From NCBI GenBank assembly GCA_037903475.1, contig JBAJFG010000136.1, positions 267,001 through 331,000 of the forward strand: 64,000 bases of DNA, read 5' to 3'. This DNA is from Ancylostoma caninum. Lineage: Eukaryota > Nematoda > Chromadorea > Rhabditida > Ancylostomatidae. Every line of letters begins with the position of its first letter. Positions within the stretch are counted from its first letter, which is position 1. Of this stretch, positions 1 through 14,600 are shown one piece after another. The notes below the pieces were generated by a model. The model made no database searches and was not told where the DNA came from. It was given only the letters and a program-made list of their open reading frames with translations. A program made the position numbers and the translations under genes.

Positions 1-1676
1 GGAAGCTATTAAACCTGAGCTTGAAAGAGGAATCGGTAATGACCTCTGGATTGAACGAAAGAGAGTGGTGTTGCAGTAAGTTACTTATGGCTATAGGTGC
101 GATAGTCCGAGCCAAGGCTCAGACCCCTTTCACTTTGGGAGGGGGCCAGTAGACCCCCTTCACCAAACCAGTTACAGAAGACAAGGAATTGAAGAAATCA
201 AAGGTTTAGTAAAGTGAAACTGAACAAATTCAATGATAGAGGATCGATTCTATTGCTGTCCATGTGAATAAAGGAGTCAGGAATCGAAATGACGTTAGTG
301 TTGAATGGAGCGCGCAATGTGACCGTTGCCGCAGACAGGGAAAATGACGAGCGAATTTCTATTTAAAGGATAAAGAATTAGATATGAGTGAAGGGTATCT
401 AATTGAAGCTTAAACCTAGTAGAGTTTACATGTTGGAAGTGGGAAGTGATAGATAGCATGTTTGCGGAGAAATTTTTGAACACATAAGGGTATGAAAAAC
501 ATAGCATGTATGTTTCTAAGATCATTAAAGATCATTATGGAAAAGTTCGTGAACTAACCGGAAAGAGGATAGTCCTCCACAATTCGTAAAGATTTTCTCT
601 TCATTTTCGTGTATAAGTTGTGATAGTTAGTGTAAGATGAGCAGGCAAAAAAGTGGTACCAACAGGACAGTCGAAAACTCTACAAATTAGGTGTTTTTCA
701 AAGGATTTCGTCTTGTGTTTCCGAGAAAGTGGTAAGTATTTACATGTATACATACTAGAAAGGATGCGCTTCCCGTTCACACACAAATGTATGGGGGAAA
801 CCCTTTTCTGGTTGAAAAATAGGGTGGGTGAGCCAAAACAACGGGGCAATCTCGTGCCCGTTGTTAGACAAATGGCGAGATAGTGCGATGAGGGAGGAGA
901 GGCGCGCGCAAGGGGTGAGAATGGCTTCAGAAACATTCTCACCCCCCTTCACAGAAAAAGACACGCAACCACATGAAACGAGATGTGGTTTATCAGTTAG
1001 CGGATTGGAGGAGGAGAACATAGGTATCCCTCACTCCTAGGTTTCATTTCCGAATAAAGCTGTAATAAGCAAAAATAGCTCAAAAGCAGGTGTAATTTCA
1101 GTGTCAAATTTTTGTATGTAGGAGAGAAGAAATGTTGTGCAGTTGTGTATGTATGAGTGGACCATATGATGAAGGTGTGCTGAGGACTATCTTCATTCAT
1201 GTAATCAATGGCTGTTTCCTCATTTGAAAGCAGTATCCTAGAGCATCCGCAGCACGATAGCGATGACTCATCGCTATCGTACGGTTTCATGAAACTGTTG
1301 AACGGTGTGTTGCAGAAATATATTGCAAGATTTGCTCGGTTTCCATGGCATTTGAAGACATGTTGGGTATTACATCAATGGATAAGGCATTGACACTTAC
1401 TTACCAATACCACAACTCTTGCTAAAAGGAAGCAGAAAGGCCCCCCCCCCGGTCGACACCCTCCACTTTTTGCACGGTAACCCCCTTCACTTTGGCAGGG
1501 GCGTTCTCACCCCTATCGCACCTATGCTTATGGCCTCGTTGGAAAATCACGCGAAAAGCAGAAAATCAAAAATGAATTACGGTGTCTATAAATTTTCAGA
1601 TATTTCCTAGCTGCTAATTAAAATCGGTGAACCCACGTCAAAAATGAGCAAGATTTGATCGATAAGTTCATTACCA
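1..1676. other. No recognisable gene
   Basis: I see no exon with recognisable protein similarity here. Short C-rich and G-rich tracts recur (around 120-160, 940-950, 1440-1500), and a short piece near 88-106 is inverted relative to one near 1515-1535, so part of this may be a decayed repeat. Reading frames are short and have no convincing splice or codon signal. Confidence 0.4.
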
Positions 1677-3333
1677 CTAGCGCACCTTCGGGACGCTAGA
1701 AAGTGGGGTGGGGCAGCCACTTGAGGTATGTGCAAAAGCTTCACACCTGCGAAATGCTTAGAAAATTAGTAAACAAGCAAAACCAATAATACAAAATCCT
1801 CCTTATGAGCTGCGTATATTCTGCGGGCCTGGCCGCCTCGTCAGGCTTCGAGTCTTCCTAGCCTTGCTTGCAAATTCTTAATCACGCACCTACATGTAAA
1901 GCTAATTTCCGATGCAGTGATACTACCTACTCTTTTGTCACATTTCTTACATGCCTATGGACCCGTTATGAGCGACCATTTTCAACTCTGTGCAGGAGTA
2001 TCTTTCACATGGCTTTAGTACTTGCGAACAACACAGTGTAACCAATGCCGTGCGAATAATCACCTGAAATGATTCAAGCTTCACGTTGCTAAGATAGTCC
2101 AACTGATGAGCTTCTATTTCAATATACAGAAAAAGGGGTGGACGACTGAGACACGAATGAGCGCGTATCGTGCTCCTACTCCACCCGCAGACGTGCATCT
2201 TGGCGCTTTCTACACTATTGGGCCACGGCGGACCCATTCTCCGTGGACCCGTATGCTGGCGTTTTCCATACTAATGGGAATCACGCGGACTCACTCTCTA
2301 TCCGTGCACTCATATCAAGGCGCTCTCCCTACTTTTGGGCCAGGGAAGGCCCATTCTCCATTCATGGATCTGTATCCTGGCGTTCCTCCCACTATTAGGC
2401 CAGGGCAGACCCAATCCATCGGTGGGACCCAATCTCCCAGCGCTTTCCCCAATATTGGGCCCCCTGCGCACCCATTCTCCATCGATGGGCCCGTATCCTG
2501 ACGTTTTCCTAGCTATTGGGCCACGCCGGACCCTTTCTCCATCGATGGATCTGTACCCTGCCGTTTTCCCACTGTTGGGCCACGGCGGACCCAATCTCCA
2601 ACCGTGGACTCATTTCCTGGCATTTCCCCAATAGTGGGCTCCTGCGGACCCGGTCTCCATCTATGGACCCGTACCCTGCCGTTTCTCCGCCATAGGGCCA
2701 CCCTTTCTCGATCGGTGGACACCCATCCTGATGTTTTTCTGAGCTACGGGGCCCCGGCACATCAGTCCGTCATCAGTGCACCCGCACTCTTTGTAAATCT
2801 TGAAAAAATGGAAGAAAATTAGAAAATATTTAGAAAGTTAGATCAATTGCACAACTGGTTCCAGAAAATGTCACAACAGCTTATAATGACGTGTTCTTCT
2901 TTCGTTCATTCTGTGTATTTGATTGTTCTGCCCTTCTTGAAAACAGACGGATCCTCAAGCTGCATAATCCCCATGGGACCTTAATAATGAGAGGTGCGCA
3001 AAGCGCACATCCTACAGAAGGAAATCGAGTGAATCCTGTCGCTACGCCCTCCACTCAGCCTTTCGAAGTGATTCACATCCAGCGTTCCAAGTTTGAGTGC
3101 AGTTACTGACAAATCTCCATCAGAGGGGCTACTCTGCTCCGTACATTGCTGCTTTGCATCGTCAAATCGTTGTAAACACTGTCTCGATCGGAGGGCTCGA
3201 GACCGCTAGCCGCTCGTCCCATCGCGAAATCCTGAATGCACCCGGCTTCCACCACGTCTATGCACCTATGACGAAACATCGGCCGAATGCCCCGTCAGCT
3301 GCGCATCCTCGCGAGCCACACTCTATCTATATA
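1677..3333 (+). repeat. Hairpin-headed minisatellite repeat, copy 1
   Basis: The copy opens with a 23-nt hairpin (1677-1699; stem CTAGCG/CGCTAG with an inner CC..GG and TTCG-like loop), followed by GTGGGGTGGGGCAGCCACTTGAGG. A unique 5' part leads to a degenerate ~60-bp minisatellite at about 2215-2750 (GGGCCACGGCGGACCCATTC-type units). The 3' part contains GCACCCGCACTC, TGTCACAACAGC and CGGAGGGCTCGAGACCGCT, and all three recur in the same order in the copy near 55-57 kb. A second hairpin of the same kind sits at 3334-3356, so the unit is bounded by hairpins on both sides. No protein was recognised. It is probably a non-autonomous mobile element; the class is unknown. Confidence 0.75.
2215..2750 (+). 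repeat. ~60-bp minisatellite inside repeat copy 1
   Basis: About nine degenerate units carry the core TATTGGGCCACGGCGGACCC, then an A/T-poor spacer and GGACCCGTATCCTGGCGTTT. Reading frames are open on both strands through the array, which follows from the composition and is not evidence for a protein. Confidence 0.85.
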
Positions 3334-3356
3334 CTAGCGCCCCTACGGGACGCTAG
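3334..3356 (+). repeat. CTAGCG...CGCTAG hairpin at right border of copy 1
   Basis: Same 23-nt hairpin as at 1677 and 54967, followed again by GAAAGTG...GGCAGCCACTTGAGG. It may be the start of a second, truncated tandem copy or the repeat terminus. Confidence 0.7.
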
Positions 3357-5033
3357 AAAGTGTGGATGTGGCAGCCACTTGAGGTTCATGTCAAAACTAC
3401 TGGGTGCAAGAATAAGTTCGCGTACTTTTCCTGAAGCTGTGCTTTCTACCTCCTTTCCGCTCAGAAAAAAAAGCATTCACGTGATAAAAATAGTATTTTT
3501 ACACCTTCTTCTTAATGGCTTTATCACGAAATAAAAGTGGCCAAACCTGTTGAGAGATCTGCGCCTCATGCGTGCTAGGATGCAACGTCAGAAGGAACCA
3601 CTCAGTAATGGTTTCCCGGATTCAGCAACTTCGTCATTGATTACTCTGAAGCTTCTGCCAAAAAGAATTTCTCTCACTGCTCGGGTGCAGCAACTGTTCC
3701 ACAGATATTAACGTTATTAGACAGTGCGCAGTGCTCCAAAAAATATAAAAGCCCAGGATTTTCGAACAGATTACGAACTAATGTTAGGCGCACATCCGCT
3801 ACTTTCCTTCAACACGCCGACGGAACTTTCTTCAACGTGCGCAGTAGATTGGTACAGTCTTCTGTACTCAGTTGCACATGTTATAACTTGAAGCGGACGC
3901 ACCCAAATAGCATTTCGCAATAACAACATCGGCCTGTACCCTATGCGAGCTTCTCAAATCTTTTCGTTTCCTCAAGCCAATCGTGAAAGCATCAGAATTT
4001 AACCGGAAATCAAAAACAACAGAAAAACGAAAATCCCGCACATCTCGAAATCCACTTCAAAAAGGATTTTAGCTGTAGTACTACGGATCTCCGCGAGGAA
4101 GTCGTCCGTGTTATACCAGCAAATCATTAAAACGTTCTCTACTTTCCAAAAAAAGTGCACCAGCCCTTTGCATTAGCCTTAGCAACCTTAGTGATGTGCA
4201 CAAGTTTTGTACAAAGCTCATTTCTTGAAAAGAGTAAAAACTTGACTCAATTCCTGTAATGAGATGGATTACTTAGCCATGTTTCACATTCCATCCCAGG
4301 CTCCCGCTTCATTGCACTATTTCCGCAAATTTTACTTCTGTTGTTCAGCAACAGCACCATCCAAATCCGAAATCCACAGTCTAACCATATCCTCCGTCCT
4401 GTCGGTGCAGTAATTAAACACCGAAATCGGACTCCAGTAAATTGTTCATCACGCCCTTTTTTAATCCAACATGTGTTGTGAAAAACGCCTTAATCATCTA
4501 GGCCGTTCAACTTTTATGAAAACCACAGTTGTTGCGTCTCCTGAGTAGACCTGATGGTCTTGTTGAGGCCAATATTTTATCACAGTACGTCGTAAATTCA
4601 TCATTTGATCAATCCAAACGCTAATGTAAGCGCAGTTCCAATACAGAAAGTAATCAATACTATATAATTTTCCTCCTCAGAAGAAAATGTTTGCTCCAAC
4701 TCGCTTCAACTTGGTCATCATGTCTTCAAACTCCACCTGAAGCATCCAAATCATTTAGGCAAAGTCTTTAAATCCTAGGATCACCCCTCCTGCCAATAAT
4801 CAAAAATTCAATGGTGGTATGAAGAGTTCACCACAGTCAAGTCAAAATAAGTACTTCAAATGACAATGTCACTGGCCAGTTTGACATTCGACTACTAATC
4901 AAGTTGCAAATGCCATCTAACCCCTCCGAGAGAATCTTTTCTAAGCAATTGGACGCGACGCATGAGTACATCTTAACCTCGCATCGGGGGTGAACCTCTG
5001 CACTGAGCGACGTATGCCTTTACTCACATTACC
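3357..5033. other. No recognisable gene
   Basis: AT-rich sequence with many stop codons in all frames. I recognise no exon, RNA gene or repeat in it. Confidence 0.4.
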
Positions 5034-5504
5034 TTAAAGGCAGCAGGAGCTGAAATTCTCGACTCTAAGCTGAGCTGCTGGTGGTGAAGTACAGACTCAG
5101 CACATCATAAATGTGAAACGAACACAGACAATGATGGCTCACCTGCAGAGAAAATGAAATATTCGTCGCGAACACGCCTGGACGTGTCCGCGCGCGGACG
5201 AGTTTTCCCCGGCGCGAAAGCCATTGCGGCTCGTGGTTTCGGCCGAGTCCCGCCATGAAATCCTGTGAGTTGATTGCATTTCGTTTTCCCTTTGCGCCAA
5301 ACCACGCACCGCAATGGCTTTTGCGCCGGGGAAAACTCGTCCGCGCGCGAACACGGCCAGGCGTGTTCGCGACGAATGTTCCATTTTCTCTGCAGGTAAG
5401 CCATCATTGTCTGTGTTCGTTTCACATTTATGATGTGCTGAGTCTGTACTTCATCACCTACAGCTCAGCTCGGAGTCGAGGATTTCAGCTCCTGCTGCCT
5501 TTAA
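5034..5504. mobile_element. Palindromic TTAA-flanked MITE (family A)
   Basis: The two halves (about 5034-5245 and 5295-5504) are inverted copies over roughly 210 bp each. Terminal sequence is TTAAAGGCAGCAGGAGCTGA at the left and its complement at the right. Both ends carry TTAA, the target used by piggyBac-type elements, but TTAA could also belong to the inverted repeat. There is no internal gene. Open frames inside are arm-symmetric shadows. A second element with the same outermost bases is at 37314-37743. Confidence 0.85.
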
Positions 5505-5609
5505 GAACCCCTCATGGCTGTCCCGTAACCAGTGGGATTATTGTCCTTAGATTATGGATTACTATTAAATAAGTTCATAGGCTTGTGTTACTATTTCTCT
5601 TCACTATTT

Positions 5610-8600
5610 CTCCCCGAAATCCCCAAGGGTTGTAGGCTCTCTCCGAGCTCCCCAATTTGGGGGATCCCATCCCCGAAATCCCAATGCGCCGCCAGTTCTC
5701 TTCAGCATTTCCAACTTGGAGGATCCCCTCCTTGAAGTAGTCACAAGATGCGGATTCCCTACGACCTCCTCAACTCGGAGGATCCCCTCTCCGGAATCCG
5801 CAAGCAACGCAGGTTCCCTGCGACCTCCTCAATTCGGAGGATCCCCTCCTTGAAGTAGTTATGAGACGCGGGTTCCCTCCAGCCTTTTCAACGCGGAGGA
5901 TCCCATCTTCCTAATCCCCAAGCGACGCGGGTTCGCTGCGACCTCCACAACTCGGAGGATCCCATCTCCGAAATCCCTATGCGCCGCGGGTTCCGTCCAG
6001 CCCTCCTAACTCAAAGATCCCCTCCTTGATATTCCTAAGCGACGTGGGTTCCCTACGACCTCCACGACTCAGAGGATCCTCTCCTCAAAATCCCCAAGCG
6101 ACGCGGGTTCGCTGCGACCTCCTCAACTCGGAGGATCCCATCTCCGAAATCCCTATGCGCCGCGGGTTCCGTCCAGCCCTCCTAACTCAAAGATCCCCTC
6201 CTCGAAGCAGTTATGAGACGCGGGTTCCCTCCAGCCTTTTCAACGCGGAGGATCCCATCTCCCAAATCCCCAAGCGACGCAGTTCCCTGCGACCTTCTCA
6301 ACTCGGAGGATCCCCTCTCCGAAATCCGCAAGCAACGCGGGTTCCCTGCGACCTCCTCAACTTGGAGGATCCCCTTCTTGAAATCCCTGAGCGACGCGGG
6401 TTCCTTGCGACCTCCTCAACTCGGAGGATCCCCTTCTTGAAATCCCTACGCGACGCGGATTCCCTACGACCTCCTCAACTCGGAAGATCCCCTTCTTGAA
6501 ATCCCTAAGCGACGCGGGTTCCCTGCGACCTTCTCAACTCGGAGGATCCCCTCTCCGAAATCCGCAAGCAACGCGGATTCCCTGCGACCTCCTCAATTCG
6601 GAGGATCCCCTCCTTGAAGTAGTTATGAGAAGCGGATTCTCTCCAGCCTTTTCAACTCGGAGGATCCCCTCTCCGAAATCCGTAAGCAACGCGGGTTCCC
6701 TGCGACCTCCTCAATTCGGAGGACTCCCTCCTTGAAGTAGTTATGAGATGCGGGTTCCCTACGACCTCCTCAATTCGGAGGATCCCCTCCTCGAAATCCC
6801 CAAGAGGCGCGGGCTCCCCCGAGCTCACAAACTCGGAGCATCCCCTCCTCGGAATCCCCGAAGGACGCGGGTTCCCTGCGACCTCCCCAATTCGGAGGAT
6901 CCCCTCCTCGAAATCCCCAAGAGGCGCGGGCTCCCCCGAGCTCACAAACTCGGAGCATCCCCTCCTCGGAATCCCCGAAGGACGCGGGTTCCCTGCGAAC
7001 TCCCCAATTCGGAGGATCCCCTCCTTGAAGTAGTTATGAGACGCGGGTTCCCTACGACCTCCTCAATTCGGAGGATCCCCTCCTCGGAATCCCCGAAGGA
7101 CGCGGGTTCCCTGCGACCTCCTCAACTCGGAGGATCCCATCTCCGAAATCCCTATGCGCCGCGGGTTCCGTCCAGCCTTCCTAACTCAAAGATCCCCTCC
7201 TCGAAGTAGTTATAAGACGCGGGTTCCCTCCAGCCTTTTCAACGCGGAGGATCCCATCTCTCAAATCCCCAAGCGACGCGGGTTCCCTGCGACCTCCTCG
7301 ACTCGGAGGATCCCCTTCTTGAAATCCTTGAGCGACGCGGGTTCCCTGCGACCTCCTCAACTCGGAGGATCCCCTTCTTGAAATCCCTGAGCGACGCGGG
7401 TTCCCTGCGACCTCCTCAACTCGGAGGATCCCCTTCTTGAAATCCCTACGCGACCCGGATTCCCTACGACCTCCTCAACTCGGAAGATCCCCTTCTTGAA
7501 ATCCCTGAGCGACGCGGGTTCCCTGCGACCTGCTCAACTCGGAGGATCCCTTGAAATCCTTATGCGACGCGGATTCCCTACGACCTCCTCAACTCGGAGG
7601 ATCCCCTTCTTAAAATCCCTAAGCGACGCGGGTTCCCTGCGACCTTCTCAACTCGGAGGATCCCCTCTCCGAAATCCGCAAGCAACGCGGGTTCCCTGCG
7701 ACCTCCTCAACTCGGAGGATCCCCTCCTCGGAATCCCCGAAGGACGCGGGTTCCCTGCGACCTCCTCAACTCGGAGGATCCCATCTCCGAAATCCCTATG
7801 CGCCGCGGGTTCCGTCCAGCCTTCCTAACTCAAAGATCCCCTCCTCGAAGTAGTTATAAGACGCGGGTTCTCTCCAGCCTTTTCAACGCGGAGGATCCCA
7901 TCTCTCAAATCCCCAAGCGACGCGGGTTCCCTGCGACCTCCTCGACTCGGAGGATCCCCTTCTTGAAATCCCTACGCGACCCGGATTCCCTACGACCTCC
8001 TCAACTCGGAAGATCCCCTTCTTGAAATCCCTGAGCGACGCGGGTTCCCTGCGACCTGCTCAACTCGGAGGATCCCTTAAAATCCCTACGCGACGCGGAT
8101 TCCCTACGACCTCCTCAACTCGGAGGATCCCCTTCTTAAAATCCCTAAGCGACGCGGGTTCCCTGCGACCTTCTCAACTCGGAGGATCCCCTCTCCGAAA
8201 TCCGCAAGCAACGCGGGTTCCCTGCGACCTCCCCAATTCGGAGGATCCCCTCCTTGAAGTAGTTATGAGACGCGGGTTCCATACGACCTCCTCAATTCGG
8301 AGGATCCCCTCCTCGAAATCCCCAAGAGGCGCGGGCTCCCCCGAGCTCACATACTCGGAGCATCCCCCTCCTCGGAATCCCCGAAGGACGCGGGTTCCCT
8401 GCGACCTCCCCAATTCGACGGATCCCCTCCTTGAAGTAGTTATGAGACGCGGGTTCCCTACGACCTCCTCATTTCGGAGGATCCCCTCCTCGAAATCCCC
8501 AAGAGGTGCGGGCTCCCCCGAGCTCACAAACTCGGAGCATCCCCTCCTCGGAGTCCCCGAAGGACGCGGGTTCCCTGCGACCTCCCCAATTCGGAGGATC

Positions 8601-11600
8601 CCCTCCTCGAAACCCCCAAGAGGCGCGGGCTCCCCCGAGCTCACAAACTCGGAGCATCCCCTCCTCGGAATCCCCGAAGGACGCGGGTTCCCTGCGACCT
8701 CCCCAATTCGGAGGATCCCCTCCTTGAAGTAGTTATGAGATGCGGGTTCCATACGACCTCCTCAATTCGGAGGATCCCCTCCTCGAAACCCCCAAGAGGC
8801 GCGGGCTCCCCCGAGCTCACAAACTCGGAGCATCCCCTCCTCGGAATCCCCGAAGGACGCGGGTTCCCTGCGACCTCCCCAATTCGATGGATTCCCTCCT
8901 TGAAGTAGTTATGAAACGCGGGTTCCCTGCAACCTCCTCAACTCGGAGGATCCCATCTCCGAAATCCCTATGCGCCGCGGGTTCCGTCCAGCCTTCCTGA
9001 CTCAAAGATCCCCTCCTCGAAGTAGTTATAAGACGCGGGTTCCCTCCAGCCTTTTCAACGCGGAGGATCCCATCTCCCAAATCCCCAAGTGACGCGGGTT
9101 CCCTGCGACCTCCTCGACTCGGAGGATCCCCTCCTCGAAATCCCTGAGCGGCGCGGGTTCCCTGCGACCTCCTCAACTCGGAGGATCCCCTTCTTGAAAT
9201 CCCTACGCGACCCGGATTCCCTACGACCTCCTCAACTCGGAAGATCCCCTTCTTGAAATCCCTGAGCGACGCGGGTTCCCTGCGACCTGCTCAACTCGGA
9301 GGATCCCGTCCTCGGAATCCCCGAAGGACGCGGGTTCCCTGCGACCTCCCCAATTCGGAGGATCCCCTCCTTGAAGTAGTTATGAGACGCGGGTTCCCTA
9401 CGACCTCCCCATTTCGGAGGATCCCCTCCTCGAAATCCCCAAGAGGTGCGGGCTCCCCCGAGCTCACAAACTCGGAGCATCCCCTCCTCGGAGTCCCCGA
9501 AGGACGCGGGTTCCCTGCGACCTCCCCAATTCGGAGGATCCCCTCCTCGAAACCCCCAAGAGGCGCGGGCTCCCCCGAGCTCACAAACTCGGAGCATCCC
9601 CTCCTCGGAATCCCCGAAGGACGCGGGTTCCCTGCGACCTCCCCAATTCGGAGGATCCCCTCCTTGAAGTAGTTATGAGACGCGGGTTCCATACGACCTC
9701 CTCAATTCGGAGGATCCCCTCCTCGAAATCCCCAAGAGGCGCGGGCTCCCCCGAGCTCACATACTCGGAGCATCCCCCTCCTCGGAATCCCCGAAGGACG
9801 CGGGTTCCCTGCGACCTCCCCAATTCGACGGATCCCCTCCTTGAAGTAGTTATGAGACGCGGGTTCCCTACGACCTCCTCATTTCGGAGGATCCCCTCCT
9901 CGAAATCCCCAAGAGGTGCGGGCTCCCCCGAGCTCACAAACTCGGAGCATCCCCTCCTTGGAGTCCCCGAAGGACGCGGGTTCCCTGCGACCTCCCCAAT
10001 TCGGAGGATCCCCTCCTCGAAACCCCCAAGAGGCGCGGGCTCCCCCGAGCTCACAAACTCGGAGCATCCCCTCCTCGGAATCCCCGAAGGACGCGGGTTC
10101 CCTGCGACCTCCCCAATTCGGAGGATCCCCTCCTTGAAGTAGTTATGAGATGCGGGTTCCATACGACCTCCTCAATTCGGAGGATCCCCTCCTCGAAACC
10201 CCCAAGAGGCGCGGGCTCCCCCGAGCTCACAAACTCGGAGCATCCCCTCCTCGGAATCCCCGAAGGACGCGGGTTCCCTGCGACCTCCCCAATTCGATGG
10301 ATTCCCTCCTTGAAGTAGTTATGAAACGCGGGTTCCCTGCAACCTCCTCAACTCGGAGGATCCCATCTCCGAAATCCCTATGCGCCGCGGGTTCCGTCCA
10401 GCCTTCCTGACTCAAAGATCCCCTCCTCGAAGTAGTTATAAGACGCGGGTTCCCTCCAGCCTTTTCAACGCGGAGGATCCCATCTCCCAAATCCCCAAGT
10501 GACGCGGGTTCCCTGCGACCTCCTCGACTCGGAGGATCCCCTCCTCGAAATCCCTGAGCGGCGCGGGTTCCCTGCGACCTCCTCAACTCGGAGGATCCCC
10601 TTCTTGAAATCCCTGAGCGACGCGGGTTCCCTGCGACCTGCTCAACTCGGAGGATCCCTTGAAATCCTTACGCGACGCGGATTCCCTACGACCTCCTCAA
10701 CTCGGAGGATCCCCTTCTTAAAATCCCTAAGCGACGCGGGTTCCCTGCGACCTTCTCAACTCGGAGGATCCCCTCTCCGAAATCCGCAAGCAACGCGGGT
10801 TCCCTGCGACCTCCTCAACTCGGAGGATCCCCTCCTCGGAATCCCCGAAGGACGCGGGTTCCCTGCGACCTCCTCAACTCGGAGGATCCCATCTCCGAAA
10901 TCCGCAAGCAACGCGGGTTCCCTGCGACCTCCCCAGTTCGGAGGATCCCCTCCCTGAAGTAGTTATGAGACGCGGGTTCCCTACGACCTCCTCAATTCGG
11001 AGGATCCCCTCTTCGAAATCCCCAAGAGGCGCGGGCTCCCCCGAGCTCACAAACTCGGAGCATCCCCTCCTCGGAATCCCCGAAGGACGCGGGTTCCCTG
11101 CGACCTCCCCAATTCGGAGGATCCCCTCCTTGAAGTAGTTATGAGACGCGGGTTCCCTACGACCTCCTCAATTCGGAGCATCCCGTCCTCGGAATCCCCG
11201 AAGGACGCGGGTTCCCTGCGACCTCCCCAATTCGGAGGATCCCCTCCTTGAAGTAGTTATGAGACGCGGGTTCCCTACGACCTCCTCATTTCGGAGGATC
11301 CCCTCCTCGAAATCCCCAAGAGGTGCGGGCTCCCCCGAGCTCACAAACTCGGAGCATCCCCTCCTCGGAGTCCCCGAAGGACGCGGGTTCCCTGCGACCT
11401 CCCCAATTCGGAGGATCCCCTCCTCGACACTCCCAAGAGGCGCGGGCTCCCCCGAGCTCACAAACTCGGAGCATCCCCCTCCTCGGAATCCCCGAAGGAC
11501 GCGGGTTCCCTGCGACCTCCCTAATTCGACGGATCCCCTCCTTGAAGTAGTTATGAGACGCGGGTTCCCTACGACCTCCTCATTTCGGAGGATCCCCTCC

Positions 11601-14600
11601 TCGAAATCCCCAAGAGGTGCGGGCTCCCCCGAGCTCACAAACTCGGAGCATCCCCTCCTCGGAGTCCCCGAAGGACGCGGGTTCCCTGCGACCTCCTCAA
11701 CTCGGAGGATCCCCTTCTTGAAATCCCTGAGCGACGCGGGTTCCCTACGACCTCCTCGACTCGGAGGATTTCCTCTCCGAATTCTGTGCGCCGCGGATTC
11801 CGTCCACCCTTCCTAACTCCAGGATTCCCTCCTCGAAGTAGTTATGAGACGCGGGTTCCCTCCAGCCTTTCCAACGCGGAGGATCCCATCTTCGAAATCC
11901 GCAAGCAACGCGGGTTCCCTGCGACCTCCTCAATTCGGAGGATCCCCTCCTTGAAGTAGTTATGAGACGCGGGTTCCCTAAGACCTCCTCAACTCGGAGG
12001 ATCCCCTTCTTGAAATCCCTGAGCGACGCGGGTTCGCTGCGACCTCCTCAACTCGGAGGATCCCTTCAAATCCCTACGCGACGCGGATTCCCTACGACCT
12101 CCTCCACTCGGAGGATCCCATCTCCGAAATCCCTATGCGCCGCGGGTTCCGTCCAGCCTTCCTAACTCAAAGATCCCCTCCTCGAAGTAGTTATAAGACG
12201 CGGGTTCCCTCCAACCTTTTCAACGCGGAGGATCCCATCTCCCAAATCCCCAAGCGACGCGGGTTTCGTGCGACCTCCTCGACTCGGAGGATCCCCTTCT
12301 TGAAATCCTTGAGCGACGCGGGTTCCCTGCGACCTCCTCAACTCGGAAGATCCCCTTCTTGAAATCCCTGAGCGACGCGGGTTCCCTGCGACCTGCTCAA
12401 CTCGGAGGATCCCTTGAAATCCCTACGCGACGCGGATTCCCTACGACCTCCTCAACTCGGAGGATCCCCTCTCCGAAATCCGCAAGCAACGCGGGTTCCC
12501 TGCGACCTCCCCAATTCGGAGGATCCCCTCCTTGAAGTAGTTATGAGACGCGGGTTCCCTACGACCTCCTCAATTCGGAGGATCCCCTCCTCGAAATCCC
12601 CAAGAGGCGCGGGCTCCCCCGAGCTCACAAACTCGGAGCATCCCCTCCTCGGAATCCCCGAAGGACGCGGGTTCCCTGCGACCTCCCCAATTCGGAGGAT
12701 CCCCTCCTTGAAGTAGTTATGAGACGTAGGTTCCCTACGACCTCCTCAATTCGGAGCATCCCCTCCTCGGAATCCCCGAAGGACGCGGGTTCCCTGCGAC
12801 CTCCCCAATTCGGAGGATCCCCTCCTTGAAGTAGTTATGAGACGTAGGTTCCCTACGACCTCCTCAATTCGGAGCATCCCCTCCTCGGAATCCCCGAAGG
12901 ACGCGGGTTCCCTGCGACCTCCCCAATTCGGAGGATCCCCTCCTTGAAGTAGTTATGAGACGCGGGTTCCCTACGACCTCCTCATTTCGGAGGATCCCCT
13001 CTCCGAAATCCGCAAGCAACGCGGGTTCCCTGCGACCTCCTCAATTCGGGGGATCCCCTCCTTGAAGTAGTTATGAGACGCGGGTTCTCTCCAGCCTTTT
13101 CAACTCGGAGGATCCCCTCTCCGAAATCCGCAAGCAACGCGGGTTCCCTGCGACCTCCCCAATTCGGAGGATCCCCTCCTTGAAGTAGTTATGAGACGCG
13201 GGTTCCCTACGACCTCCTCAATTCGGAGGATCCCCTCCTCGAAATCCCCAAGAGGCGCGGGCTCCCCCGAGCTCACAAACTCGGAGCATCCCCTCCTCGG
13301 AATCCCCGAAGGACGCGGGTTCCCTGCGACCTCCCCAATTCGGAGGATCCCTTCCTCGAAATCCCCAAGAGGCGCGGGCTCCCCCGAGCTCACAAACTCG
13401 GAGCATCCCCTCCTCGGAATCCCCGAAGGACGCGGGTTCCCTGCGACCTCCCCAATTCGGAGGATCCCCTCCTTGAAGTAGTTATGAGACGCGGGTTCCC
13501 TACGACCTCCTCAATTCGGAGGATCCCCTCCTCGAAATCCCCAAGAGGCGCGGGCTCCCCCGAGCTCACAAACTCGGAGCATCCCTTCCTCGGAATCCCT
13601 GAAGGACGCGGGTTACCTGCGAACTCCCCAATTCGGAGGATCCCCTCCTTGAAGTAGTTATGAGACGCGGGTTCCCTACGATCTCCTCAATTCGGAGGAT
13701 CCCCTCCTCGAAATCCCCAAGAGGCGCGGGCTCCCCCGAGCTCACAAACTCGGAGCATCCCCTCCTCGGAATCCCCGAAGGACGCGGGTTCCCTGCGACC
13801 TCCTCAACTCGGAGGATCCCATCTCCGAAATCCCTATGCGCCGCGGGTTCCGTCCAGCCTTCCTAACTCAAAGATCCCCTCCTCGAAGTAGTTATAAGAC
13901 GGGGGTTCCCTCCAGCCTTTTCAACGCGGAGGATCCCATCTCCCAAATCCCCAAGCGACGCGGGTTCCCTGCGACCTCCTCGACTCGGAGGATCCCCTTC
14001 TTGAAATCCCTGAGCGACGCGGGTTCCCTGCGACCTGCTCAACTCGGAGGATCCCTTGAAATCCCTACGCGACGCGGATTCCCTACGACCTCCTCAACTC
14101 GGAGGATCCCCTTCTTAAAATCCCTAAGCGACGCGGGTTCCCTGCGACCTCCTCAATTCGGAGGATCCCCTCCTCGAAATCCCCAAGAGGCGCGGGCTCC
14201 CCCGAGCTCACAAACTCGGAGCATCCCCTCCTCGGAATCCCCGAACGACGCGGGTTCCCTGCGACCTCCCCAATTCGGAGGATCCCCTCCTTGAAGTAGT
14301 TATGAGACGTAGGTTCCCTACGACCTCCTCAATTCGGAGCATCCCCTCCTCGGAATCCCCGAAGGACGCGGGTTCCCTGCGACCTCCCCAATTCGGAGGA
14401 TCCCCTCCTTGAAGTAGTTATGAGACGTAGGTTCCCTACGACCTCCTCAATTCGGAGCATTCCCTCCTCAGAATCCCCGAAGGACGCGGGTTCCCTGCGA
14501 CCTTCTCAACTCGGAGGATCCCCTTCTTGAAATCCCTGAGCGACGCGGGTTCGCTGCGACCTCCTCAACTCGGAGGATCCCTTGAAATCCCTACGCGACG

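Noticed and set aside
2215..2750. Overlapping frames in the minisatellites (also 27905-28890 and 55385-56640)
   Set aside because: Composition-driven open frames on both strands in all three arrays; no conserved protein across copies once indels are considered.
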